From the NCBI RefSeq assembly GCF_052857255.1, contig NC_135506.1:75783056-75847055 (forward strand): a stretch of DNA of 64,000 bases, read 5' to 3'. Positions 30,593 through 41,025 of the stretch are shown one piece after another. Source of the DNA: Amblyomma americanum. Lineage: Eukaryota; Arthropoda; Arachnida; Ixodida; Ixodidae. The translations under genes and the position numbers were made by a program. A model generated the notes under the pieces. That model was given only the letters and a program-made list of their open reading frames with translations, did not search any database and had not been told where the DNA came from. Position 1 is the stretch's first letter; the number at the start of each line of letters is the position of its first letter.

Positions 30593-31600
30593 GAATACCA
30601 TCTGGTCCTGTTGATGTGCCACTAGGAACCTTCTCTGCCCTTTCCCACTCTCTTTGCTCAAGTGAAGCTATTGCAGTAATCGGTCTATCCTCTTTCGATA
30701 AATTATGTGCAACATTTCTTTCTTTAAATTTTTCTGTCATCCTTGTTCCGATGTGTTGTATCGCTTCATCCCCTTCTAGTCGAATACCCTGATCTGTAAC
30801 AATAAACATCTGCTTTAGCCTAGTCTTGTTACTCATTGCATTTAGAGGTTTCCAGAATTTTTGAGCTGCTTTTCTATCCTTCTTATTTACTTTTGACATC
30901 CATTGGGCACCCTTTCTTCTAAGTTTGTCATGAATCAAATAGGATGCTTTCCTTCAACACTTAATCAAGGTATACAATTTTCTGTCCACTTCAACTTCTT
31001 GTTCCCCCTCTAATTGGAATATCTGTGTTCCCTGGATGCTTCCTGATGTTTCTCTATCGCCCTCTTGACCTCCTCATCCCACCAACTCTTGGTATTTCGC
31101 CTTTTCCCTTTTAGCTTTACTCGCACCTTAGCCAGCTCTAGCTCCAGTAATCGAGTTAATTTGGTATAAGTCCATTCAGTTCCACTATCCTCAAAAATTA
31201 CTTTCTCAATTTGTTTGGCTGCTGCTTCCAATTGCTTTTCTGAGTAAAAATTACCCTCTGATTGTTCATCTCGCCTCAGTCCTACATTCGTTTCTCTTCT
31301 GAAACTCAACTTGATACCCTTGTGGTCACTACCTAGACCTCTGGAACCATGTTCATCTATGCTCATTACCCTAATCTATTATACATCCTCTGTGACATTA
31401 GTGCATAATCTACCGTCGAGTGCAGACTCCCTGCCTTCCATGTTATGAGCCCTTCACACTTCTCGATACCGTTGCATACAACTAAATCATGCCTGTCACA
31501 CATGTCCTGCAGCATGCTTCCTGTCGAATATGTATACCAATTCAGGTCTTCTATATGTTCGTTCATGTTGCCTAATATAAGCAATGGCTGCGGCGTTGCC
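30593..31600 (-). pseudogene. Outer LINE, 5' part: endonuclease C-terminus and linker
   Basis: Read on the minus strand, ILGNMNEHIEDLNWYT (endonuclease GDMN-type block with the Asp replaced by Asn), then VDYALMSQRMYNRLG near 31380. In another frame follow GLGSDHKGIKLSFRRE (catalytic SDH) and the basic linker VRVKLKGKRRNTKSWWDEEV. In a third frame, KKDRKAAQKFWKPLN and STGPDGIPIML mark the start of the RT. The last residues lie at the junction with the inserted LINE, and the RT continues at 25012. The N-terminal half of the endonuclease is missing, so the copy is 5' truncated near 31.6 kb. Confidence 0.75.
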
Positions 31601-32290
31601 AGGCAATGGCGACTCAAGATCGTTCGTGGGCCACGGCATATATGACATACGTCGCGACGAGCCGAAATGGCTGGCTGGCTGAAGTAGTAAAGCTTTCGTT
31701 TTAAAACAGTCCCTTCTCCTCCATCCATATGTTTTCACTGGCAACGTAGTCGTGTGCAACTTGAAGAAAAAAGTGCACATCCACTCACACCACCATTTTC
31801 CTCACCTTTTTAAAACATTTCTTCCTTAACCCTCAATATATACAAAGATCGGTACGATTGGATCGAGGAAGACTCCAAACTGAAACGAGAATTCTGAAAC
31901 CGGAAAGCAAAGATCACTTTTTTTGTCAAAAATTGCGTGCCGTGCAATGTATCGCAGTCAGTCTTCAGTGGCAACAACAAAACATGGCATAGCTGAAGAA
32001 AGCCTCACTTGCGTCAAAGTCCGCAGAAAAGGGTCGCACTGATCACGGAAAAAAAACGAAAATCTTGACATCACGCCTAAATAGGTAGAAGTTGATGTGG
32101 TAATGCAAGACGCCTTTTCCCAAACGTACAAAGAAATTATCACGCTTAATCCTCCCCCGTTAGGACTGCCGAACAAAAACTGCCAATAGACGATGGAACT
32201 TTTGAATGCTAAGTCGAGATCACGATCGAAAGACTTGCAACAAATACCATACTTTTAAAACCAAGAATATATTGTATATATTTGTTTGCG
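31601..32290. other. No recognisable gene
   Basis: No domain, splice pattern or repeat boundary is visible between the truncated LINE and the AT microsatellite. Confidence 0.4.
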
Positions 32291-32292
32291 CA

Positions 32293-32294
<2 letters not shown>

Positions 32295-32388
<94 letters not shown>
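32295..32388. repeat. (TA)n microsatellite
   Basis: About 92 bases of uninterrupted ta repeats. Any open frame here is an artefact of the repeat. Confidence 0.95.
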
Positions 32389-32389
<1 letters not shown>

Positions 32390-32694
32390 GGGTATTTGGA
32401 AGCGACATGTGGCCATTTTAAACTCATGTACCTAGTTGCTGATGTCTAGTATCCATACCAAAGGCCTGCACATGACAAATCCGACATCACAAGCTCTCTG
32501 CTGCTCTCCATGGTTGCTACAAAAAATGGCCACATCATCTGCATAAGCCAATAGTTTAATATCATAGGATTGAAGTTCAAATCCGCGAATACTGGTGTTA
32601 TTACGTTATTACTGGTGTTATTAAACTCAGGCAGCTAATATCAGCTCACTTTGCCAAATAATCTTGTTATCAGCAAACATTTCTAGGTTTGCTG

Positions 32695-32765
32695 ATATAT
32701 GAGACCGATATATGAGACAGGTACTGCGCCATTTCCTTTCCCCAAAAAAAACAAATATTATTAGC
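32695..32765 (+). mobile_element. 3' fragment of the 7502-type SINE
   Basis: The sequence gatatatgagacaggtactgcgccatttcctttcccc followed by an A-rich/ATT tail matches the end of the SINE at 7502-7821 (gatatatgagacagatactg...). The tRNA-like head is missing, so it is 5' truncated. Confidence 0.7.
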
Positions 32766-34938
32766 CCTAAGTGCCCTCCGTAATTTTATGGACATGTTTC
32801 TGACCTTGGCTTGGAGGAGAGTGCGCCTATGACGGAGATCATGCTGTTATTGGAAGCAGCTAGCTGCTATCCGAGTAACCCTAATATCCCGAGTTATCGC
32901 CCTCCCCCTCTCATTTAGGTAAAATATCGATTATGTCAAAACCACTGATCGATTAATCGCCCACCGTAGAAAACGTATATCGCGGGCCTCACAATTTTTG
33001 AAAAATACCCTCCCGATCGTCGCGACCGAAAAAAAATACAAAGGAGACAAATTTTTATTCGCGCATCGTCCCGAATTTTCGCGGCCACTAGGTCAAACGA
33101 GGGTCGTGCAGAAGAAAAACGATCGAGATAACGAAGGTAAGCATTACTTTGTTCACAAGTGCAAGGAAGTCTGTTTGCGCCCGATACGGAATATGAGGTC
33201 GCGATCTCTTCGTAACGTGGTATAAAGCGTCGATACAGACGTTGTCGCAATTCTACTGCCGGACGGCCCCTGCATAATTATTGACGGCGGAACTAGCTGC
33301 AGTTGTGTGCAACAGGCACCTTCCTTTCCAAAAGGGTCTATTTACGCTGCAGTTTTGCGGTCCGTATTCCCATTGTCTCTGTCGCTGCCAGTGGTGTTGC
33401 TGGCTTTTTATATGCGATGTGGAACAGCTGCGCAGTCAAGAAGAAAGTGGAAGTCATCGAATGGCACCGGAATTATTTGCTGTGCGTTCGCTTTGAACTC
33501 GGGACTCGGATGACTCGGGGTATAACGGTAGTAGTGTAAATGCAGCCTTAGCCTTTTGAGCAGCAAGCGATCGACACGAAGAGATGCACGGCGTAAACCA
33601 TTTTCTCGAGCGCTGCTCTTGCTGTGATCGATATGCGTTTAAACTTTCCGCAAAATCACTGGCCCATGGATAGCACTGACATAGCGCAAGCGCTTCCTAC
33701 ATATCAGTCTTGGCGAGCCAACGCAAGAACGATTATGACGGACTCTTCGCATTCATGTACGACATGTGTAAGACCTCGTCGTTTCATCCAGCGCGTAACT
33801 TACTGGCAGTCTTCAATGTTGAGTCGGTAGAGTTTCTATGTGGACTTCAAAGAGAGACACTGGTATCATCCACCCATTACCATTGCGTTCCCATCCTCAT
33901 GCATCCATACGGTTATCCCAGTCATTCCCTTGCATCCCCTTGCTACAGTGAACTGGAACATACCCAGTGGCGCGACCGCCTCCGCCGGAGCGTGCCTTGA
34001 GCGGTAGTAAGTTGCGGCGGCGCTGCAGTCGACCGCACTTGAAATCGCGTCAGCCTTCGGGCCGCTGTTGTGCTAGGATAAGCGCTTCGTGCGGCGTTTG
34101 ATGCGGCTTCAATTTACTACCACGGGGTGTTGTAAGAGTAGCCAGGGCCAGACGTTCTTGCATTTGCTTTTTGTTTCTTGCAGCTTCGTTTTACTCATGT
34201 CAAGGCTCCAATACTGTCGTGGGAACAAGTTGTATTTGTGCTGTCAGGCCGGAAACGGGCACTGCATCGCATATCGGTTTTCCCGCGCGTGGTTGAGCTG
34301 TATACTTGGGCGTCGTACATATGGCTAACTTCTATCTGTGACTGATGGCGCACTCCGCATAAAATACGTGCCTAATTGCGCGTGTGTCCTCACTTTTGAG
34401 CGTCTTCAATGACAAAATAAAAAAAAGTCTACTGTCTAGGTTCAGCAATAATCGTAGGCCCCAAAACGAAAACACATACAAAAGGAAGCTTGTCGTAGGT
34501 GTAAGGCAATGGTAGTATACTTAATTGTTTCCTTAATAGGACCATATTTGGCAAAAACTTTCAAATTCACTCCGTTATTTGCGCCGAGACGGCTTTTTAC
34601 GAACGCAACGCGCTCGAATGCCCTACATTGAATGCATGCATTCCTGGTTTAATTGCTGGTGTAATTTTTTCCTTACTTCTTTTTTAGATCTTTGCTATCA
34701 CTATACACAAGTTATTTGAAGAATCATATCTACAATAATGAACAGCACAGTTGTCATATCCACCAGTGCACTTTTATATACGCAGCATATGCTCACTGCA
34801 TGTCATAGTTAATCATTGTTCAACAGATTCAATACACTTTCATAGTCGACTTAGTTTTAAATGTTGGTGAGACTTCCTGCGTGCTGCATCCCGGGCCTTA
34901 TTTAAGCCTCTGATATAAAAGTGCATTCGCGTAACTAC
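32766..34938. other. No recognisable gene
   Basis: Moderate GC sequence with scattered open frames on the plus strand (for example 33281-33540). A donor-like site (aag|gtaagc at about 33135) exists, but I could not assemble a consistent exon series. No known domain is seen. Confidence 0.35.
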
Positions 34939-35850
34939 TTAAAATCCAATCATACTTGCTGTTAGTGTTTTTCTGTGTTCATCGCATCCGATAGCTGCCA
35001 ATCTCTTTGGTATGTATATGACAGCCAGTATATCCATAATGCTGTCTTGGTGGAGCTTGTTAGAGCTAAAACACCCTGTAAATAGGTCCTCAAGGTCAAT
35101 AATAAACTTGAAAAGTTTCACGGAGAGATACAATAGGCCACCGAAGTCACAGCCACTTGTGAACTGTGCTGCATCCAAGTTCCTCCCTTCTGAAGCAGGG
35201 AGTAGAACCTCGTTCGTGCAGTCAAGGCACTTCGACTTTAAAACGCACTTCCTTGCCACATAGCCAGCCACATAATAGGTGGGTCTTGAGTTACTATTTT
35301 GTAGGTTATAATCGTGGCTTTGTACACGCATATCATTGATTGCAGATTCTGCTCCTGCCAGGTCTCCATTGCTGAGCAGCACATCAACCAACTGCTGTTT
35401 ACGGAAACCTTGTCGTTGGTCCTGTACCGTCAAGGGGGAATTGAATACTTCGCTAGCTACATTTGCACCAGGAATGCTCCTGGCCAGATTATAATAGCTC
35501 AAGCAGTTAACTGTGGTCAGGAACTGCTGAGGGGTTGGATGCGCATTGAAACCTGATGATTGCCTCACGATGCCGAACAGGTTTTCAATTTTGTCTTGGC
35601 TAAGACGAGATGTCATGATATAAGTGTACCCTACTTCGGAACTGAGATATTTCCGAAGCTCTAAAGTGCTGTCAATCGACACTCTGAGGCCTTCTGCTGT
35701 TGAGGAACTTAAAAAGTGTTTTGTATCTGCATGTTTCTCCCACTGGTTTAAGAAATCTAAAAAATCCTCAAGCTCTCGTAATTTCGGCGAATTTGGCTTC
35801 AGGGCTTCGGCAGGGAAGCGTGACGTCATGATTTCGATCAGTGACTGCAT
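34939..35850 (-). pseudogene. P-like transposase, C-terminal exon
   Basis: About 300 codons open to the stop at 34939. The exon contains LIEIMTSRFPAEALKPN, then LSSSTAEGLRVSIDSTLEL, then SRLSQDKIENLFGIVRQSSG, where the Glu corresponds to the third catalytic acid of the RNase-H-like fold. Further on are VAGYVARKCVLKSKCLDC, with several Cys, and LYLSVKLFKFIIDLEDLF. It has no internal stop. The first codons (TTG at 35862) overlap the acceptor region, so the exact exon start is uncertain by a few bases. Confidence 0.8.
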
Positions 35851-36035
35851 TCTCCTCCACAAGAAAACAAACAGAAAACATAAATAAAAATCCAGAAGTA
35901 AACAGTTTCCAGTGAAAATACCATTAGACTGAAAACTTAAGGATGGAAATCATAGCAATAAATTTAAGTTTCAAAGACACCTTCGAAGCATCAGTTCATA
36001 TATAGGTATATTTTATAAAAATCCAAAGTACAAAC

Positions 36036-36264
36036 CTGAAAAATTTTTGTGTTGCATCAATTTTTCCACAGTTGGTTTCTACCTGTGCCTTGAATAGCTG
36101 AAGGCCTCTCAATGACTCGGAACTGAATAAATGAAAAGCATAGGCGACTCTCATTTTTTTAAAGTTGTTTGGCTCAAGGTGTGTCCTAGTTAGCCGAGGC
36201 ATTGCCTTCATGGTGACATTATTGGAGTCAAGCTCGAAAGCTTTCCGAAGTTGCTCCAGTGATA
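36036..36264 (-). pseudogene. P-like transposase, internal exon (insertion-domain region)
   Basis: It follows a clean acceptor (ttttacttcag) and reads VSLEQLRKAFELDSNNVTMK, then RTHLEPNNFKKMRVAYAFHL and SESLRGLQLFK, typical of the helical insertion of P/THAP9 transposases. It ends at ttcag|gtttgt. Confidence 0.7.
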
Positions 36265-36378
36265 CCTGAAGTAAAAGCACATGCTTTATTAGTAGTTATT
36301 AAAAAACTTGCATATAATATACAACTGATAAAAATGCACAAAATGCTCTTCTCTAATGTAGTGGTGTGCATACGATTC

Positions 36379-37379
36379 CATCTGGTGTGTTGAAGCTTGT
36401 TTGTAGCAGTCTATTGCGAATATTTTTCTCGAAATGAGGAAAATCGGAGAAAAAATGGATGAATCTTGTATCGTCCACTGGGTGCGTCCTTTCCCTGACA
36501 TTTGCTGTGAATTTCCTTTTATCCCCATTATTTTCCACATCTTGCGGTTCCAGGGTGCCGCATCACAAGTTATGTAATCAACAAATAATCGTGCTTTTTC
36601 TGCTAGCATGATAGCTTCGAGAATGATTTTTTTTTACAATAAATGTCCTTTCACATTGGTGTTTGTCGCAAATGTGCCGAAGATCTGGGTCCACCTTCCA
36701 GTTAGAGGCACAAACATCACCACGAGGCCATGGTTGGAAAGGACATGGTTTTCTCCTTTTGGTGCGCAGGGCCCGAGGCCGACGAAACCAGCAACTTTAC
36801 CCGCTGTGCCAGCAGAGAGATGCTCTGAGAGTTTCATCTCGTCAATTACTAAGCCCCCATGGCACATGAAGGGGTCCATTCCTGATGTCTTTTGTTTTAA
36901 TGTTTCAAGCATCTTTTCATTAAATCCAAAGCTACCCATGTAGTTTGAGATGTACATCCGCATTGTCGTCTTTCCTGGAAGTACTAAAATGTTTTGTCTC
37001 CGAATGTAATAGTAGAGCTTGGGACTAAGCATTTTTAGCAGAATACACTCGAGCATCCATTCCTTGCTGAAATTCATTCCTCGTGTGTTCTTTCGCTTCG
37101 CAGCCACAAGACATTGCCTTACAGCTAGTTGCTGCTTTGGAGACAAGTGTTTTAACCTGACTTGCAGAATTTTCTCGCTTGTGGCTGCAGTTTCATTTTT
37201 CATCCTTGAAATGCTTTCGCTCAAGGTCTCAACTTTGGATTCTAACCTCTTGATCTTCATATTTGCAGCTAGGAGTCGGCGGGATGTCTTGCAACTAGGC
37301 TTGGGAACCTTTTTCTGCAGGCGACATTTTCTTGTTTGCAGAGATTTACGTAGATATTTGCAACGTAAGCAAGGTTGCC
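36379..37379 (-). pseudogene. P-like transposase, coiled-coil and catalytic exon
   Basis: After the acceptor (tttttccag) it reads CLRCKYLRKSLQTRKCRLQ, a coiled coil (LESKVETLSESISRMKNE), the helix-turn-helix-like region (NFSKEWMLECILLKMLSPKL), then GGLVIDEMKLSEHLSAG with the first catalytic Asp. A TAA at 36634-36636 interrupts the frame. The same frame continues with KARLFVDYITCDAAPWNRKM (second Asp). A one-base shift near 36500 moves the rest into the frame reading HPVDDTRFIHFFSDFPHFEK. Exon end is inferred at gtatgc. Confidence 0.75.
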
Positions 37380-37477
37380 CTGGAAAAAGACAATGTAATT
37401 TTTTAGGTAGAAATCAAAACACTTCACAGACATAAATGCTATGTATTACAAGAGCCTAATCGAACACTTTCGGATCC

Positions 37478-37671
<194 letters not shown>

Positions 37672-38046
37672 TCTCTCTCCTGAAATGGAATAAATTAGAT
37701 AGAGACTGCTGCCAGCGAGACTGAGATTTTTTTTAAAGCTATTCCAGCTAGACGCAACGCGGAATTATTCTTTAATATTAGATACCTTGACGCATGCACT
37801 ATAAATGACGAATTGCCTTAAAATTTCACTGAACCTGTTAAAGTCATGTCACAAACTAAGTTGAGCGGTGCTAATTTGACGGCAAGTTAATTCGTTCATA
37901 TGTTTGAGGGTGGAAAATTTTTAGAGCAATAGAGAACACAATGCCTTCTGTATACAGGTCGGGACAAGTGCTGTGTTGCGCTAAAAACAATTTTTCTCCC
38001 TCAAATTAAACTTTAGCAGAACAGTTGTGTTCACCTTGTGCTCACC

Positions 38047-38933
38047 TTCTTTTGGTGCTTTCTCAACGCAGTTCACGCTGAAGTAGATGCCTCCATTAGT
38101 TTCTGTTTGTGCGAAAAGATCTTTCGTCAATTCCAACGATACCGACGACTCTTCTGCTGCTCCGCAACAAATCGGAATACTAGCTGCCCTCCTTAGGACA
38201 TCTTCAGCTTGTTGAAATGACACAATATTACTCTCTTCTACTAGCTTGCCCAAAAGATGCACCTTGCACGTCACGGTGCTTTCGGCCTCAGTTTCGAAAA
38301 ATATTGCTCTTGCGACAGTAATTTCATTCGTCGCAGCATTTAGTGCACAGCACACGTAGCACACTCCGGTATGTCCAGGGTACTCATGCAGCGCCCAAGA
38401 TTTCGAAGGAGGTGTGAGTCCACGCAGGTCGCCGACATTAACAACTTTGTCCGTTGAGGCAACACCTTCGCATTCTTCGTTGCCCACTGCAACGTCCGCA
38501 CCATGATCTCTCTCTTGATCGCGGTCCGAACTTTACATCTGGTATCGCATGGCTCCTCTTGCTGCCGTCTTTTTCTTTGAAGCCTTGGACTCGGAGTTGT
38601 CTTGCTCAAATGGGCGGGCAAGTTCGCAAGAAGGGTTGGAACTGCATTAGGGGCGAGCTTTGCAGTCCCCCTCGGGTATCTGACTTCCTTTCCATCTATA
38701 ACGTTGACATAATCCCTCAAAATAAGGTGCGGTTCAAAGTGGAGTTCGCAAACTGCACAATCGGGGCCAAGCAGCATGTCAAGCCTGCGCAGATTTCGCT
38801 GCCAAACGAGCCGTTGGGTTTCATCTTCGGGAGCCTTGAAAAGAGATAACTTCCGCTCGTGGGCTGTTCTTGCGTACCCAGTTGTGAAGCCTGGCGCGTA
38901 ACAGTGGTTTAACCGCCGCTTGGGCGGCATCAT
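38047..38933 (-). pseudogene. THAP-domain exon of the P-like transposase
   Basis: Begins at the ATG at 38933. The THAP module spans about residues 1-90. CYAPGF starts it where C-x2/4-C is usual; here the second Cys position is occupied by Phe. The following Trp (VWQRNLRRL), the CAVCELHFE block with the final Cys and His, and the closing NAVPTLL (AVPTIF-type) are all present. A frameshift near 38520 separates it from LTPPSKSWALHEYPGHTGVC and CCGAAEESSVSLELTK. The exon ends at aaagaag|gtgagc. THAP fingers bind the transposon DNA ends. Confidence 0.75.
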
Positions 38934-39139
38934 CAAGACACTGACGCAGAATAAGGCACGAAAGAGGCGAGGTGCCGCGACGGAAGCAATGCGAAGCGAT
39001 GCGCAGAAAGCAGGCGTTGTGCGCAGTAGCAGACGACGATCGCGCTCGCTTCAAGTGCCAGCGACGACAGCGCCGCCGCTACTTTCTCCGGAAGGAGGCA
39101 CGCGGCGAACGGTGAGCCGGGCCTCCGCTCGAGCCACTG

Positions 39140-39874
39140 TACAGTATTGTGCGTTTTTATCGTGAAGACTTTCAAAAGTTTCCCCGCCTCAACCGCTGGC
39201 TCATTTGCGATGAAACTGCACACAGAGCTTGCGTATTATGGTAACTTTTGTATCGTAGGAAGTTTGACAACGGTACTTACTTAGTTGAGCCGTGCATGAT
39301 GCGAAAACATAATCGTCCACGTAGAGATCGGCAACCAAAACCCGCAAACGATGCTTTTTCGCTGAAAGATGGCAGTGGCGCCATCTGTGTCCGGTAGCGC
39401 AAAGCGTCACAACAAGGCCGTCGAGGTGTGCTTTGCAAGGAGCGCGGGCCGTTTGAATATGCCGTTCCTGTCGTTTCGTCTGCTTCTACTGAAGCGCTTA
39501 CAACATTTTCGACTAATTAAGCGGAAAAACATCAGAACAAATGATTTAACGAGGCTTTACCTTTTAAAGAATATTGTTTGCAATGCTCGCCTCGGCGGCC
39601 TTGTCGTGACGGTTTCCACTGCCCAAAACAGATGGCGCTACTGCCGCCCTTCAGCGAAAAAGCGTCGTCTGCGGGTTTTGGTTGCCGATCTCTACGTAGA
39701 CGATTACGTATTCGCATCATGCACGGCTCAACTAAGTAAGCACCGTTGTAAAACTTACTACGATGCAAAAGTGACCATAATACGCATGCTCTGTGTGCAG
39801 TTTCACGGCATGAGCCAGCGGTTGAGGCGGGGAAATTTTTTAAAGTGTTCACGATAAAAACGCACAACACTGTA
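39140..39874. mobile_element. Foldback element with about 285-bp TIRs and TA duplication
   Basis: Element 39142-39872, flanked by TA on both sides. The ends are cagtattgtgcgtttttatc and its inverse with cagtgttgtgcg. The left arm (39142 to about 39425) and right arm (about 39583-39872) are inverted copies sharing long tracts such as gagatcggcaaccaaaaccc. A spacer of about 160 bases has no coding signal. CAGT ends with TA duplication fit a non-autonomous Tc1/mariner-type element. Confidence 0.8.
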
Positions 39875-39919
39875 TATGTTCTCTTAGTAAAACACGTTGC
39901 GGGGCTAGTTGGTTATGCA

Positions 39920-40040
39920 TATTCTTTCGTTAAAATTTAAGCAGCGCTAACATTTAGGACGAATACACAGAAGACATGACAGGACGGGCGCTGGTATTCG
40001 TCCTAAAAGTTAGCGCTGCTTAAATTTTAACGAAAGAATA
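39920..40040. repeat. Long hairpin repeat (about 47-bp arms)
   Basis: The left arm attctttcgttaaaatttaa...gaatac (39921 to about 39966) is matched by an inverted right arm ending at 40039, with one or two mismatches and a loop of about 27 bases. It resembles the PLE hairpin at 3655 in style but not in sequence. No target duplication is clear. Confidence 0.7.
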
Positions 40041-40638
40041 CTGTACCCTTGCTGTCAGCGCCGAGGTGGGCTAGGTGCCCATTTGATTGGAAGTGAAATC
40101 AGTGAGACGCTGTCGATGCCTCGCACTGATACGCTTAACATTCTGTGAGTGCTGACGCGGTGGTACTTCGGCGCAACTTGCTGTGCAGGAAACCACCGTG
40201 CGCAGAACGAAACCACGAAACTGACAGAACTTTGTAGTAGCTCTATGGCTCCGTCAGTCGGCTGCCGCTACTTTGTTATGGTCACGTGATAACCCCGGCC
40301 AAAAATAAAAAAAATACAACGTGGTCACGCGGTTTCGCACATGGCGCGCGTGGTAGCTGTGTATCAGGTCGCGTGTTGTACAGTTTGGGATGAACGTGTC
40401 CGCGTTCGGCTGTGCTCTACTGCCTCACGTTCTTGCGGATGCCGGCTAATGCAGAATACCGCTCGAACCATGTATTCGGACCACATGTGTCGCCCAGGCA
40501 AGAGTCCGAAGATTTCTGCCGCTGTCGTCGAAAGCGGTGCGGTTCATTAGCGACGCGTTCTAACCTTTGAAGCTAGCAGCGGCGTCACATCGGCGCCAAT
40601 AGCGCTTATATTGTGTGTGGGTGTTGTCATTGTTTCAG
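40041..40638. other. Possible 5' part of a host gene; nothing firm
   Basis: An open frame from an ATG at 40341 runs 69 codons (MARVVAVYQVACC...) to a TAG. It lies just upstream of a well-formed exon at 40639, so it could contain a first exon, but I could not find a phase-compatible donor with confidence. Confidence 0.3.
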
Positions 40639-41025
40639 GGACCACGAACCCTGCCAGCCTGCTCCAAGAATTCGATTCTGTGTCAATGAAAAGAGGCGGC
40701 GAAGGTCACAGCGTCACGACGCGCCGGTTTGCCAAGGTGAGTCGCGCTGGCGAATTCTGTTCGCTAAATTTTCGCAAATACCGCGCGAGTCGTGTTCAGT
40801 TTATCCTGAGCCATTTCCACGCTACAGAACACGGGCCGCCTGCGTTCTCTCTATCACACACCGAGTGCCCACGGTTCAGAAACTGCTGCTCGAAAAACCA
40901 ACCGCGGCCATAAATGCAGAGAGAACTTGCCACACAAAATGCATAGACTTTTTCTATAGTATCTGAAGTGAATTTTCTCTGTTTCAGTCGCTTGAAAAAC
41001 TGATGCCACCGGTCTTTCTTGACTG
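40639..41025 (+). CDS. Two phase-compatible exons of an unidentified host gene (3' end)
   Basis: An internal exon, 40639-40736, is preceded by a good acceptor (gtcattgtttcag) and followed by the consensus donor aag|gtgagt. It reads TTNPASLLQEFDSVSMKRGG and ends in TTRRFAK at a codon boundary. The next good acceptor (tttctctgtttcag, ending at 40986) opens a terminal exon at 40987 that, in the required phase, reads SLEKLMPPVFLD then TGA at 41023-41025. The combined C-terminus is short, basic and without a known domain. I do not recognise the protein. The upstream exons are not identified. Confidence 0.4.

Noticed and set aside
32206..32427. Open frames of alternating Tyr-Ile
   Set aside because: Product of the (TA)n tract.
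33281..33540. Three overlapping plus-strand frames as a gene
   Set aside because: No start, splice or domain support; the frames overlap each other.
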